Positions 1 through 7,896 of a stretch of 23,058 nucleotides of DNA are shown here, in pieces. Origin of the DNA: Anaerolineales bacterium UBA2200 (GTDB lineage: Bacteria > Chloroflexota > Anaerolineae > UBA2200); assembly GCA_002327925.1 (NCBI GenBank), contig DCVA01000035.1, forward strand, positions 17,397 through 40,454, in the 5' to 3' direction. The stretch's first letter is position 1. Each line of letters begins with the position of its first letter. A program made the translations under genes and the position numbers. The notes under the pieces are model-generated. The model was given only the letters and a program-made list of their open reading frames with translations. It made no database searches and was not told the DNA's origin.

Positions 1-468
1 CAGGTGGGAGTGCGCAACGCCGGCTGGTTCTTTACTCTGTATGCGCTGGGCGTGCTGCTGGTGCGGCCGCTGACCGGGCGGATGTTCGACCGGCGCGGGC
101 CGACCGTACCGGTGATGGCCGGGCTGCTGGGCATGGTGGGCGCGCTTGTCACGCTGGCCCTGTGGCGCAATCCGCTGGGCTTTCACCTGGCGGGGGTCCT
201 GTACGGACTGACGTACGGGGCGTGTTTCCCCTCGATCCAGGCCATGGCCGTGGGAGTGGTTCCGCCGGCCCGGCGAGGGGCGGCCAGTGCGACGCTCTTT
301 GCCGTTTTTGACGTGGGCATGACCATCGGGCCCTATGCTAACGGGCTGCTGGCCGAGACGAGCGGGGGGTATCCGCTGGTGTTTCTGGTGGGCGGCGCGG
401 TGCTGCTGATTCCGGCGCTGCTGTTCTTTACGCGGGTGCTGCCAGAGTACGAGGCGAGGCGGGGTTAG
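1..468 (+). CDS. MFS transporter, C-terminal part (cut by window start)
   Basis: The frame is open from the first base, so this is the last ~155 residues of a longer membrane protein. It carries alternating hydrophobic helices and the C-half copy of the MFS cytoplasmic loop motif (G-R-M-F-D-R-R-G-P). It ends in the TAG at 466-468. The following gene's C-terminal half aligns with it almost without gaps: both share an R-P-L/V-x-G-x-x-x-D-R-R-G-P block, a V-P-P-A-R-R-G-A-A block, and F-D-V-G-M. The two are therefore tandem paralogues. The major facilitator superfamily moves small solutes or drugs across the inner membrane by proton-coupled exchange. The substrate cannot be read from the sequence. 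The family call is firm; the true start lies outside the window. Confidence 0.9.
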   Translation, partial: QVGVRNAGWFFTLYALGVLLVRPLTGRMFDRRGPTVPVMAGLLGMVGALVTLALWRNPLGFHLAGVLYGLTYGACFPSIQAMAVGVVPPARRGAASATLFAVFDVGMTIGPYANGLLAETSGGYPLVFLVGGAVLLIPALLFFTRVLPEYEARRG

Positions 469-512
469 GCTGTGCAGCGCCGCCGGGCGGCGTTGGTTTG
501 CCGTCCGGGCAC

Positions 513-518
513 AGGAGG
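513..518 (+). promoter_or_regulatory. Shine-Dalgarno deciding the start of the second MFS gene
   Basis: An AGGAGG lies inside the upstream extension of the open frame that begins at TTG 498. It makes that TTG unlikely and points to the GTG at 534, although the 15-nt spacing is longer than usual. Confidence 0.45.
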
Positions 519-533
519 TCTCTTCTCAAACAC

Positions 534-1721
534 GTGAGTGACACCACACTGGCCGTCCCATCCCTATCGCGTCTCTGGACGCGCGACTACCTGCTCCAGC
601 TCGGCTCCGTCTTCCTCGTCTCGAGCAGCTTTTACGTTCTCCTGCCGCTTCTTCCCGTCTACGTAACCGACGTGTGGGCAGGCACTCTCTCCCAGGTTGG
701 TCTTCTGGCAACCGTGATGAGCGCATCCGCCGTGCCGGCGCGGCTTTTCGGCGGGTGGGCCTGCGACCGCTGGGGACGCCGCCCGGTGCAGATCGGCTCT
801 CTGGCCCTCTTTGCCCTGATCTCCCTGGGCTATCCGCTGGCGTCGAGTCTGACCGCACTGCTGGCGGTGCGCCTGCTGTACGGCCTGCCGTTTGGCGGGG
901 TGACGGCGGCGAACGTGACCGTGACCTCGGACCTGGTGCCGGAGCAGCGACGGGGAGAGGGCCTGGGCTACTATACCCTGGCTCAGACCCTGGCCCTGGC
1001 CATCTTCCCCGTGCTGGCCTTCCGACTGCTGGGGCGCTTTGGCTACCTGTGGCTCTTCTGGCTTGCGGTATGGCTGCTCCTGGGGTCCGTGATCCTGGCC
1101 GCCCTCATCCGGCATCCTGACGTGCGCGACCCGGCGGTGCGCCTGAACCTGCGAGGGTTGCTGGAGCGGCGCATCGGCTGGCTGTCACTGCTCGAGTTCC
1201 TGGTGGCTCTGGGCTACGCCGGGGCGATCAGCTTTATCAGTCTGCACGCCACGCGAGTCGGAGTGAGCAATGGCGGGATCTTTTACTCCCTCTATGCCGC
1301 CGGGGCGGCGGTGGTGCGCCCGGTGGCCGGCAAGCTCTACGACCGCCGCGGGCCGAACCTGCCCGTGCTGGGCGGCCTGGGCGGTATGGCGCTCGCCTAC
1401 GCTCTGCTGGCGGTCTGGGAAGCCCCGGCCGGCTTCTATCTGGGCTCGCTGGTCTACGGCATCGGCCTGGGCGCCCTGACGCCCTCGGTGACGGCCATGG
1501 CCGTGAGTCTGGTCCCGCCGGCCAGGAGGGGAGCGGCCACGGCCACCCTCTTTGCCGGCTTTGACGTGGGCATGGTTGTTGGCCCGCTCATGACCGGTCT
1601 GGCGGCCGAGGGGCCCGGCGGCTACAGGCTGATGTTCGCTCTGGCCGCGGTGCTCATCGTGCCGGCGGTGGTGCTGTACCTGCTCAAGGTGAGGCCGCAG
1701 TTCGAGGGGCGGCGAACGTAG
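534..1721 (+). CDS. MFS transporter (12-TM efflux type)
   Basis: About 395 residues with twelve hydrophobic segments, the usual length for a 12-TM MFS permease. The loop 2-3 signature motif (G-G-W-x-C-D-R-W-G-R-R-P) is present in the N-half and a second copy (G-K-L-Y-D-R-R-G-P) in the C-half. The frame extends upstream to TTG 498, but an AGGAGG at 513-518 sits inside that extension, so GTG 534 is the preferred start. The gene follows its paralogue by about 65 bases and ends 15 bases before the secreted glycosidase-like gene, so the three are probably cotranscribed. Proton-driven export of a small molecule or sugar is the family role. Substrate is unknown. Confidence 0.9.
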   Translation: MSDTTLAVPSLSRLWTRDYLLQLGSVFLVSSSFYVLLPLLPVYVTDVWAGTLSQVGLLATVMSASAVPARLFGGWACDRWGRRPVQIGSLALFALISLGYPLASSLTALLAVRLLYGLPFGGVTAANVTVTSDLVPEQRRGEGLGYYTLAQTLALAIFPVLAFRLLGRFGYLWLFWLAVWLLLGSVILAALIRHPDVRDPAVRLNLRGLLERRIGWLSLLEFLVALGYAGAISFISLHATRVGVSNGGIFYSLYAAGAAVVRPVAGKLYDRRGPNLPVLGGLGGMALAYALLAVWEAPAGFYLGSLVYGIGLGALTPSVTAMAVSLVPPARRGAATATLFAGFDVGMVVGPLMTGLAAEGPGGYRLMFALAAVLIVPAVVLYLLKVRPQFEGRRT

Positions 1722-1736
1722 GGGAAGGAGGTCCGC

Positions 1737-4700
1737 GTGACCGATCGAGTGCTGCGAATCGCGGGCGCACGGCTTGCGCTGGCGCTCCTGATGTGCTCCT
1801 CGGTTCTTGCACCCCGGACGTCTGGAGCCGCGTGGCCTGCGACCACCGTCCCTCCCGCCGTGTCGGAACCGCCTTCCACGATCCGTCTGCACGGGCGGGT
1901 GCAGGACCGGTCCGGCAGCCCCGTTCCGTCGGCGATGTGGGTACTCGATGAGCGGGGGCAGCCCGTGGGTGACCTTCCCACGGACGAGCAGGGCTCGTAC
2001 GACCTGACCGTGGCGTGGAGTGACAGACTCTCCATTTCGGCCGGTCCATTCGCCGCCATACAGATGGACGGCTACCAGTACGCCAGATACTTTGAGTTGA
2101 CCCGGGCCATCGTCCCCTCGAGCGAGATCGTCGAGCTCGACTTTGTCGTGCCGTCGACCGCAATCCTGTCACTGGATGCTTACGATCCCCGGGGCGACTG
2201 GCTCGGTTTCGACGCGTTCAATGAGGCGATCAATCCCTCCGGGTTCTACGGCTATCAGGGAGTCTACGGCGTCTTTCCTCTGGCCGACCTGCCGCTGCCG
2301 ATTCCCACACAGGCGAGCGTGGGTCTGTTCAGGGCCGCCTCGCACCCCGAGACGGACCGCGCTCAGTGGCTACCCTACTTTTCCGTGCCGCCTGGCGAGG
2401 CGGTATTCTTGATGCTGCCCTGGGAAGTGCCAGGGGCCGGGACTTTTCCCCTTCGCGCCGACAATGGTGGAGAGGGGTTCTCTCTGTCCGAGGGCGAGGT
2501 AGTCACGATCAACCTGGTCTACGAGCTGGCCGAGACCGAGTATCGGCGGACCGTGGAGCTGCGGTCGAGCTACACTGCGCAGGGGGAGGAGTTCAGCGCT
2601 GCCGTGATCGACGGCCTGATGCTGGCCGCAGAGTCGCTGGCGGCGGCGCGAGGCGAGACGGACGAGGCACAGCGCGCCATCGACTCCTACGAGGTGCTGC
2701 GGCAGTCCATCCTGGCGCGGGAGTCGATGACGCTGGAGGCGGCCGGCCGGGGGATTGCGACGCGCAAGGACGAGCTCACCGTGGTCGTGCAGGACGCGGC
2801 CGGAGACCCTGTGCCCGGCGCAGGCGTTTCCCTCCGCCAGACCCATGCGGATTTCGTCCTGGGCCAGTTCGGCGAGCTGCCGCTGTACGCCTATCTGCCT
2901 GCCACCTACAAAGCCTGCAAGGAGATCGGCTTTGAGTACCTCTTCCGCATCGACTACTGGAGCAGGGTTTCGCCCGCACGAGGGGTTTATGATTTCTCAG
3001 AGGTGGACCGCGGGCTGGAGAGAGCCAGAGTGGAGGGCTGGGACGCCGTGGCCGGTCTGGCGTGGTTGGGGCCCGACAACGTTCCCACCTGGGCGGAGAA
3101 TCTCGAGTTCTCCGAGTTCAAGCAAAGCCTGCGTGAGGTCGTCAAGGCCTATGTAGGGCATCTCGACGGCAAAGTCAAGTACCTGCATGTGGCGATGGAG
3201 CCGACGATTCAGACTATCGTTGGCAGCCGCTATGTGGATGTCGAGTTGGAATCGGGTTACAGCACGGGTGTACAGTATGCCGAGCTGGTCGAGTTGGTGC
3301 GCACGGTGTTCGAAGCGGCACGCGAGGTCGATTCAGACATCTTGCTGGGCTACACAGTGGACTCGGACTATGGCTACGCTCGGCTCAATCCGTCGAGTTT
3401 TGGCGCCTGGCCATGCCCTTACTCCTTTCTCAAGTCGGTGCTGGAGGCAGGGGTGTCACCGGACTATATCGGCCTTTCGCTCTACCCCGCCCTGGGCGCC
3501 CTGCCCCTGGACCTGTCCACGGTCGCCGCGGACATTCAGGCCTACCATGACCTCTCCGGCCTGCCGGTGATGATTGTCGAGATGACATCTTACCCGTCCC
3601 GCACGGAGGACTATGGGCTCACCGGCCCGGTTCCCAACTATTACTGGCATGAGCACATGACGCGGCAGGCTCAGACGGACTGGGACACCTCTGTCTTCAA
3701 GATTGCGATGGGCCTGCCGTATGTCTTTGGATTGATGATGACGCACGGAGGGCCCGACTACCCGGGATGGGAGCCTGGCCAGGGTGTTACCGACTGCGTC
3801 GGGATCCCCGGGTGCTACTCCATCGGCGCGGATTTCCTCAACCAGGACTATGAGCGCAAACCCGTGTACTACGCGCTGCGAGACCTGTTCGACTCCTGGA
3901 GGGGGCAGGGCAGCGCCGAGACGGATCCCGACGGCAAGGTGAGCTTTGCCGGGCTGGCTGGAGACTATACGATCGGGGTGACCACGACCGGGGGCCTCCT
4001 GCAGACCTTTGCGGCCCACCTTGGCCCCGGGTCAGGGCTGGTGACGGTGACCCTGGACGCGGACAAGGCCCTGGGGGACCTGCAGAGCCTGATGGCCGAG
4101 GCGCAACAGGCGGTGGATTGGAGCCGGGGACTGGGCCGGGAACTGGACTACAGCAGTCTGCGCTCACGCCTGGCGCAAGCCAGAAGCGCCCTGTCCGAGG
4201 GCGACTACGGAAGGGCGAGGGCCGCCGCGTTATGGATCCTGGATGCCGTGGCGCTGCGGATCGATGGCGACCCGGCTGACTGGCTGGGCATCCCACCCAT
4301 GGCCACCCTTCCGCCGGGAGGGGTACAGGTCGACGCGCCGGGGCTCGACCTCAAGGCAGTTTATGGCATGACTGATGAGGAGTATCTTTACCTGATGCTG
4401 GAGGTCTACGACCCGCCGATTCGTATGCAGCCGGATGGCATCGACCCGGGGGACGTTCGCTATCCCATCTTTGGCTTTATCCTCAAGGTGGATGGAGCGG
4501 CGGACCCCACCCACAGCGCGGGGACATACCTTCCCTATGGGGGCCAGATAGAGCTGTACGAAGCGGCTGGCGGTGGCCGGATTCTGGCCTGCCTCTACAG
4601 CATGGCCTATGGTCAGGCGCTGGAGCTCAAGATCCCGATTGCGCTCCTGGGTAACGTGTCTCGGATCGGCGTCGTTCCCTATGTAGTGGCTGAAAAAGAC

Positions 4701-4793
4701 GGGGTACAGGTCGGGGCGAAGGGATTCTACGACTATGCGGATGTGCTGCACCCGGTGTACACTGTCCACGTGCCGCTGGTCGGGGGAAGATGA
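1737..4793 (+). CDS. Secreted multidomain glycoside hydrolase-like protein (GH10-like barrel, DOMON/CBM9-like C-terminus)
   Basis: 1018 residues from a GTG with AAGGAGG five bases upstream. Residues 1-31 look like a Sec signal peptide: arginines, then a hydrophobic core, then a small-residue cleavage site before A-W. A carboxypeptidase-regulatory-like beta domain follows (about 48-95), and a second such segment precedes the barrel (about 347-370). Residues about 365-722 form a TIM-barrel domain resembling GH10/clan GH-A. E488 in a V-A-M-E-P strand end fits the acid/base, and E615 in I-V-E-M-T fits the nucleophile. A helical spacer (about 775-840) leads to a domain opening with I-D-G-D-P-A-D-W at about 842, which resembles DOMON/CBM9 carbohydrate-binding modules. 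It probably acts outside the cytoplasm on a polysaccharide. Specificity is not determined, because the canonical W-x-V-V-N-E is replaced by V-A-M-E-P. The upstream MFS genes could take up or export related compounds, but that is inference. Confidence 0.75.
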   Translation: MTDRVLRIAGARLALALLMCSSVLAPRTSGAAWPATTVPPAVSEPPSTIRLHGRVQDRSGSPVPSAMWVLDERGQPVGDLPTDEQGSYDLTVAWSDRLSISAGPFAAIQMDGYQYARYFELTRAIVPSSEIVELDFVVPSTAILSLDAYDPRGDWLGFDAFNEAINPSGFYGYQGVYGVFPLADLPLPIPTQASVGLFRAASHPETDRAQWLPYFSVPPGEAVFLMLPWEVPGAGTFPLRADNGGEGFSLSEGEVVTINLVYELAETEYRRTVELRSSYTAQGEEFSAAVIDGLMLAAESLAAARGETDEAQRAIDSYEVLRQSILARESMTLEAAGRGIATRKDELTVVVQDAAGDPVPGAGVSLRQTHADFVLGQFGELPLYAYLPATYKACKEIGFEYLFRIDYWSRVSPARGVYDFSEVDRGLERARVEGWDAVAGLAWLGPDNVPTWAENLEFSEFKQSLREVVKAYVGHLDGKVKYLHVAMEPTIQTIVGSRYVDVELESGYSTGVQYAELVELVRTVFEAAREVDSDILLGYTVDSDYGYARLNPSSFGAWPCPYSFLKSVLEAGVSPDYIGLSLYPALGALPLDLSTVAADIQAYHDLSGLPVMIVEMTSYPSRTEDYGLTGPVPNYYWHEHMTRQAQTDWDTSVFKIAMGLPYVFGLMMTHGGPDYPGWEPGQGVTDCVGIPGCYSIGADFLNQDYERKPVYYALRDLFDSWRGQGSAETDPDGKVSFAGLAGDYTIGVTTTGGLLQTFAAHLGPGSGLVTVTLDADKALGDLQSLMAEAQQAVDWSRGLGRELDYSSLRSRLAQARSALSEGDYGRARAAALWILDAVALRIDGDPADWLGIPPMATLPPGGVQVDAPGLDLKAVYGMTDEEYLYLMLEVYDPPIRMQPDGIDPGDVRYPIFGFILKVDGAADPTHSAGTYLPYGGQIELYEAAGGGRILACLYSMAYGQALELKIPIALLGNVSRIGVVPYVVAEKDGVQVGAKGFYDYADVLHPVYTVHVPLVGGR

Positions 4794-4810
4794 ACGGCCG
4801 TGCAGGAGGA

Positions 4811-4844
4811 TGCCGGACCGGAAGTTGGCCCCCCGTTCCCGGCA
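4811..4844 (+). terminator. Weak hairpin after the glycosidase-like gene
   Basis: TGCCGG and CCGGCA (4811-4816 and 4839-4844) can pair, with a further GGAA/TTCC inside. No T-tract follows, so this is at best a weak or Rho-assisted end of the first operon. Confidence 0.25.
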
Positions 4845-4914
4845 AACTAGCTATTAGGCTCCGCTCGGGGTGGCACGGGAGGCAAACAAGGGTTTGCGTA
4901 GGACAATAGCCAGG

Positions 4915-4943
4915 TTGACCTGTGTGCCGGCCTGTGCTATCCT
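4915..4943 (+). promoter_or_regulatory. Sigma-70-like promoter for the hsdRMS operon
   Basis: TTGACC at 4915-4920 and TATCCT at 4938-4943 are separated by exactly 17 bases. Transcription would start near 4950 and leave a leader of about 70 nt before hsdR. No other start of comparable quality is seen in the 225-base gap. Confidence 0.6.
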
Positions 4944-5018
4944 GACTCGAGGACCGTGCTCCGGATCGGGCACCCGCGTGCCGGCGTGCGCTTGGGGGTG
5001 TGAAGAGAGTGCCGAACG

Positions 5019-7814
5019 ATGCAGCCTAGTGAGGCGAGAACCAGGCGAGACCTAATCGACCCCGCTCTGCGGCGGGCAGGGTGGGATACGGACGATGCGA
5101 GCCAGGTTGGCCAGGAGATCCCGGTCGACGGCTTTGACCCGGCGGCCTGGAAGGCCCTCGAGAAGACGCTCAAGGAATTGGGAACGGAGTACGCCGGGGA
5201 GCTCCCCAGTGGGGTCAGCGACTACACCCTCTTCCGCAGCAACGGCGAGATCATCGCCATCGTCGAGGCCAAGCGCATGAGCATCGATCCGCGCGTGGCT
5301 GAAGCGCAGGCCCAGTTCTATGCAACGGAGCTGGAGAAGCGCCAGAGCTTTCGTCCCTTTGCCTTTCTCTCCAATGGCCGGCGAACCTTCTTCTGGGATG
5401 TGGGGCGCGCGATCAAGCGTGAGGTCGCAGGCTTCTTCTCGCCAGAAGACCTGGAACGGTTGCTGTACCTGCGCCAGGCCGGTACCTCCATGTCCGCGGC
5501 GCCCATTAACGCCGTCATTACCGACCGGGCCTACCAGCACGAGGCCATTCGCCGGGTGTGTGAGGCTTTCGAGCGGGGCAGGCGACGCGCTCTGCTGGTG
5601 ATGGCAACCGGCACGGGCAAGACGCGTGTTGCCATTTCCCTGGTGGACGTATTCCTGCGCAGTAGCCAGGCGCGGCGCATCCTGTTCGTGGCCGACCGCG
5701 ACGCTCTCGTACGCCAGGCCAAGACCGACAACATGGAAAAGTTCTTGCCCGACGAGCCGTGTACGCGCATCCTCAGCCACCGGGTGGATGCGACGAAGCG
5801 CCTCTACGTCACTACCCTGCAGACCCTGAGCAACTGCTTTCGCCAGTTCACGCCGGGGTTCTTTGACCTCATCATCTTTGACGAAGTGCATCGCTCGATC
5901 TTTAACCAGTGGCACGAAGTACTCGAGTACTTTGACGGGCGGATGGTGGGCCTCACCGCCACGCCGGCCGCCTTTATCGACCGCAACACCTTCCTCGAGT
6001 TCGACTGTCCGGACAACGTACCCACCTTCGTCTACTCGTACCCGCAGGCGGTAGCGGATGGTTATCTGGTCGACTACTCGCTGTACGCGGCCAAGACCGC
6101 TTTCCAGCGCAAGGGCATCCGTGGGGTGGACCTCAGCGAGGAGGAGCGCAATGCCTTGCTGGAGCAAGGACTGGACCCGGACGAGCTCGATTTCGCGGGC
6201 AGCGACCTGGAAAGGCGCGTCAGCAACAGGGACACCCTGCGCAGGCAATGGGAGGAGATCTGGGACGTCTCTCTCAAGGACCAGTCGGGGCAGCTCCCGG
6301 GCAAGACCATCGTGTTTGCCATGACCCAGGAGCACGCCCTGCGCCTGGCCGACGTGTTTGAAGGGATGTACCCGCAGTTCCCCAACCTGCTCCGAGTGAT
6401 TACGTGCAAGTCCGATTTCAAGGGTGCCTGGATCGACGCCTTCAAGAAGGACGACCAGCCGCGCATCGCGGTTACCGTGGACCTGCTCGAAACCGGCATT
6501 GACGTGCCCGAGGCGGTCAACCTTGTATTCATAAAGCCGGTCCACTCCGGCATCAAACTCTGGCAGATGGTCGGGCGTGGAACGCGTAGCCACGCCGCGT
6601 GCAAGCGTGTCGAATGGCTGCCCAACGGGCACAAGACCGAGTTCCTGATCCTGGACTTTTGGGAGAATGACTTTCAGAAGACGCCCGAGGAGCAGCCACC
6701 CCAAGACCTGCCCGTGCTGGTGTCCCTCTTCAACACCCGCCTGCGTCTGCTGCAGGCATGGCTGAGCCAGCACCAAAGCCCCGACGCTCAGCGGGTAGTG
6801 GCCGCGGTGCGTGCGCAAGTGCAGCAGATTCCACGTGACTCGTATTCGGTGCGCAAGGTACTGCCCGACATCGAGAGCGCCTGGGGCGACGCTTTCTGGC
6901 GCCTTCTGACGTTGGCCAAGCTGGACTTCTTGAAGTGGCGTGTGGGCCCGCTGCTGCGCTATGTCCCAGACGTGGACGTACAGGCCGCCACTTTCACGCA
7001 CAAGGTGGAACGACTCAAGCTTCAGGCTGTGCTGGGGCAGGACATGGCGGCCACGGCGCAGTCCATTTCCGAGGATGTAGGCCGCCTGCCGGACTTTGTC
7101 TACGAGGACCCACGCTGCGAGCCGTTGGCGCGGCTGTGCCTGTCGCCACAGGAGCTGCCTGCCAGCACCCCGGCGCAACTGGATGAGGTCATTGCGGCCC
7201 TTGCGCCGCACATGAAGAACCGGCGCGCGCAACCCAACAGCTTCATCACGCTGGACTTGCCCGACTTTATCGAGACGCGCGGCTATATTCTGTTGCGCGG
7301 CGGCAGCCAGCCGATGTTCGTGGAGGAGTACCGCCGCCGCGTGGAGCAGCGCATCCTGGAGCTGGCTGCTGCAGACCCAGCCCTGCAGGCCCTGCAGCGC
7401 GGTGAGGAGGTAGACGACTGGCAATGGATCACCCTGGAGCGCACGCTGCGCCAGGAGCTGGCCAGCGGAGACCTGGAGGTCACCCCTGACAACCTGCGCA
7501 AGGCCTTTGCGCTAAAGGTCGGCAGCCTGATCGAGTTCCTGCCCCGTGTGCTGGGTCTGGAGGGTGTTCCCGACTATACCGAGATCGTCAAGCGGCGGTT
7601 CCAGTCCTTCATTGGCAGCCACCGTTTCAACGCCGACCAGATTCGCTTCTTGCGTGCGGTACAGAGCATCTTCCTGCAGCGGCGGAGGCGCCTGGTGCGC
7701 GCCGACCTTTACGATCCGCCGATGACCGCCTTCGGCGACAACGCAGTTGGCCGCTGGTTCACAGACCAGGAGGTGTCCGAGGTGCTGGCCCTCACCGGCC
7801 AACTGGCACCTTAG
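5019..7814 (+). CDS. hsdR: Type I restriction endonuclease subunit R (EcoEI-like HsdR)
   Basis: 931 residues. It is the motor and nuclease subunit of a type I R-M complex, which translocates DNA and cuts unmodified invaders away from the recognition site. The N-terminal HSDR_N nuclease has D68 and E83-A-K85, matching the PD-(D/E)xK pattern. The superfamily 2 motor follows: Walker A G198-T-G-K-T202, DEVH box D288-H291, motif III T-A-T-P near 313-316, and motif VI G519-R-G-T-R523. The last ~150 residues, ending in a helical block after the I-x-F-L-R-A-V-Q segment, match the EcoEI-type HsdR C-terminal domain that docks the methylase. Length is normal and all catalytic motifs are intact. ATG 5019 has only a poor GAGAG ribosome site, but no better in-frame start exists. 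First gene of the operon, with hsdM starting 82 bases after its stop. Confidence 0.96.
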   Translation: MQPSEARTRRDLIDPALRRAGWDTDDASQVGQEIPVDGFDPAAWKALEKTLKELGTEYAGELPSGVSDYTLFRSNGEIIAIVEAKRMSIDPRVAEAQAQFYATELEKRQSFRPFAFLSNGRRTFFWDVGRAIKREVAGFFSPEDLERLLYLRQAGTSMSAAPINAVITDRAYQHEAIRRVCEAFERGRRRALLVMATGTGKTRVAISLVDVFLRSSQARRILFVADRDALVRQAKTDNMEKFLPDEPCTRILSHRVDATKRLYVTTLQTLSNCFRQFTPGFFDLIIFDEVHRSIFNQWHEVLEYFDGRMVGLTATPAAFIDRNTFLEFDCPDNVPTFVYSYPQAVADGYLVDYSLYAAKTAFQRKGIRGVDLSEEERNALLEQGLDPDELDFAGSDLERRVSNRDTLRRQWEEIWDVSLKDQSGQLPGKTIVFAMTQEHALRLADVFEGMYPQFPNLLRVITCKSDFKGAWIDAFKKDDQPRIAVTVDLLETGIDVPEAVNLVFIKPVHSGIKLWQMVGRGTRSHAACKRVEWLPNGHKTEFLILDFWENDFQKTPEEQPPQDLPVLVSLFNTRLRLLQAWLSQHQSPDAQRVVAAVRAQVQQIPRDSYSVRKVLPDIESAWGDAFWRLLTLAKLDFLKWRVGPLLRYVPDVDVQAATFTHKVERLKLQAVLGQDMAATAQSISEDVGRLPDFVYEDPRCEPLARLCLSPQELPASTPAQLDEVIAALAPHMKNRRAQPNSFITLDLPDFIETRGYILLRGGSQPMFVEEYRRRVEQRILELAAADPALQALQRGEEVDDWQWITLERTLRQELASGDLEVTPDNLRKAFALKVGSLIEFLPRVLGLEGVPDYTEIVKRRFQSFIGSHRFNADQIRFLRAVQSIFLQRRRRLVRADLYDPPMTAFGDNAVGRWFTDQEVSEVLALTGQLAP

Positions 7815-7896
7815 GAGAAGGTTCACAGTCCTCGCAGCTCCGCTTCCAGGGGTCTGCGAACTCTGTGTCATTCGTGGATAGGAGTCTGGAGCGCTC

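Noticed and set aside
1185..1892. A 235-codon minus-strand frame across the MFS/glycosidase junction
   Set aside because: It is antisense to two well-supported genes, is rich in R, G and H, and lacks family motifs.
4870..5055. A 61-codon frame before hsdR
   Set aside because: It covers the hsdR promoter and start, has no ribosome site, and reads like random C- and R-rich sequence.
5052..7424. A 790-codon open frame on the minus strand
   Set aside because: It lies wholly antisense to hsdR, and its composition mirrors GC-rich codon bias. No motif or ribosome site supports it.
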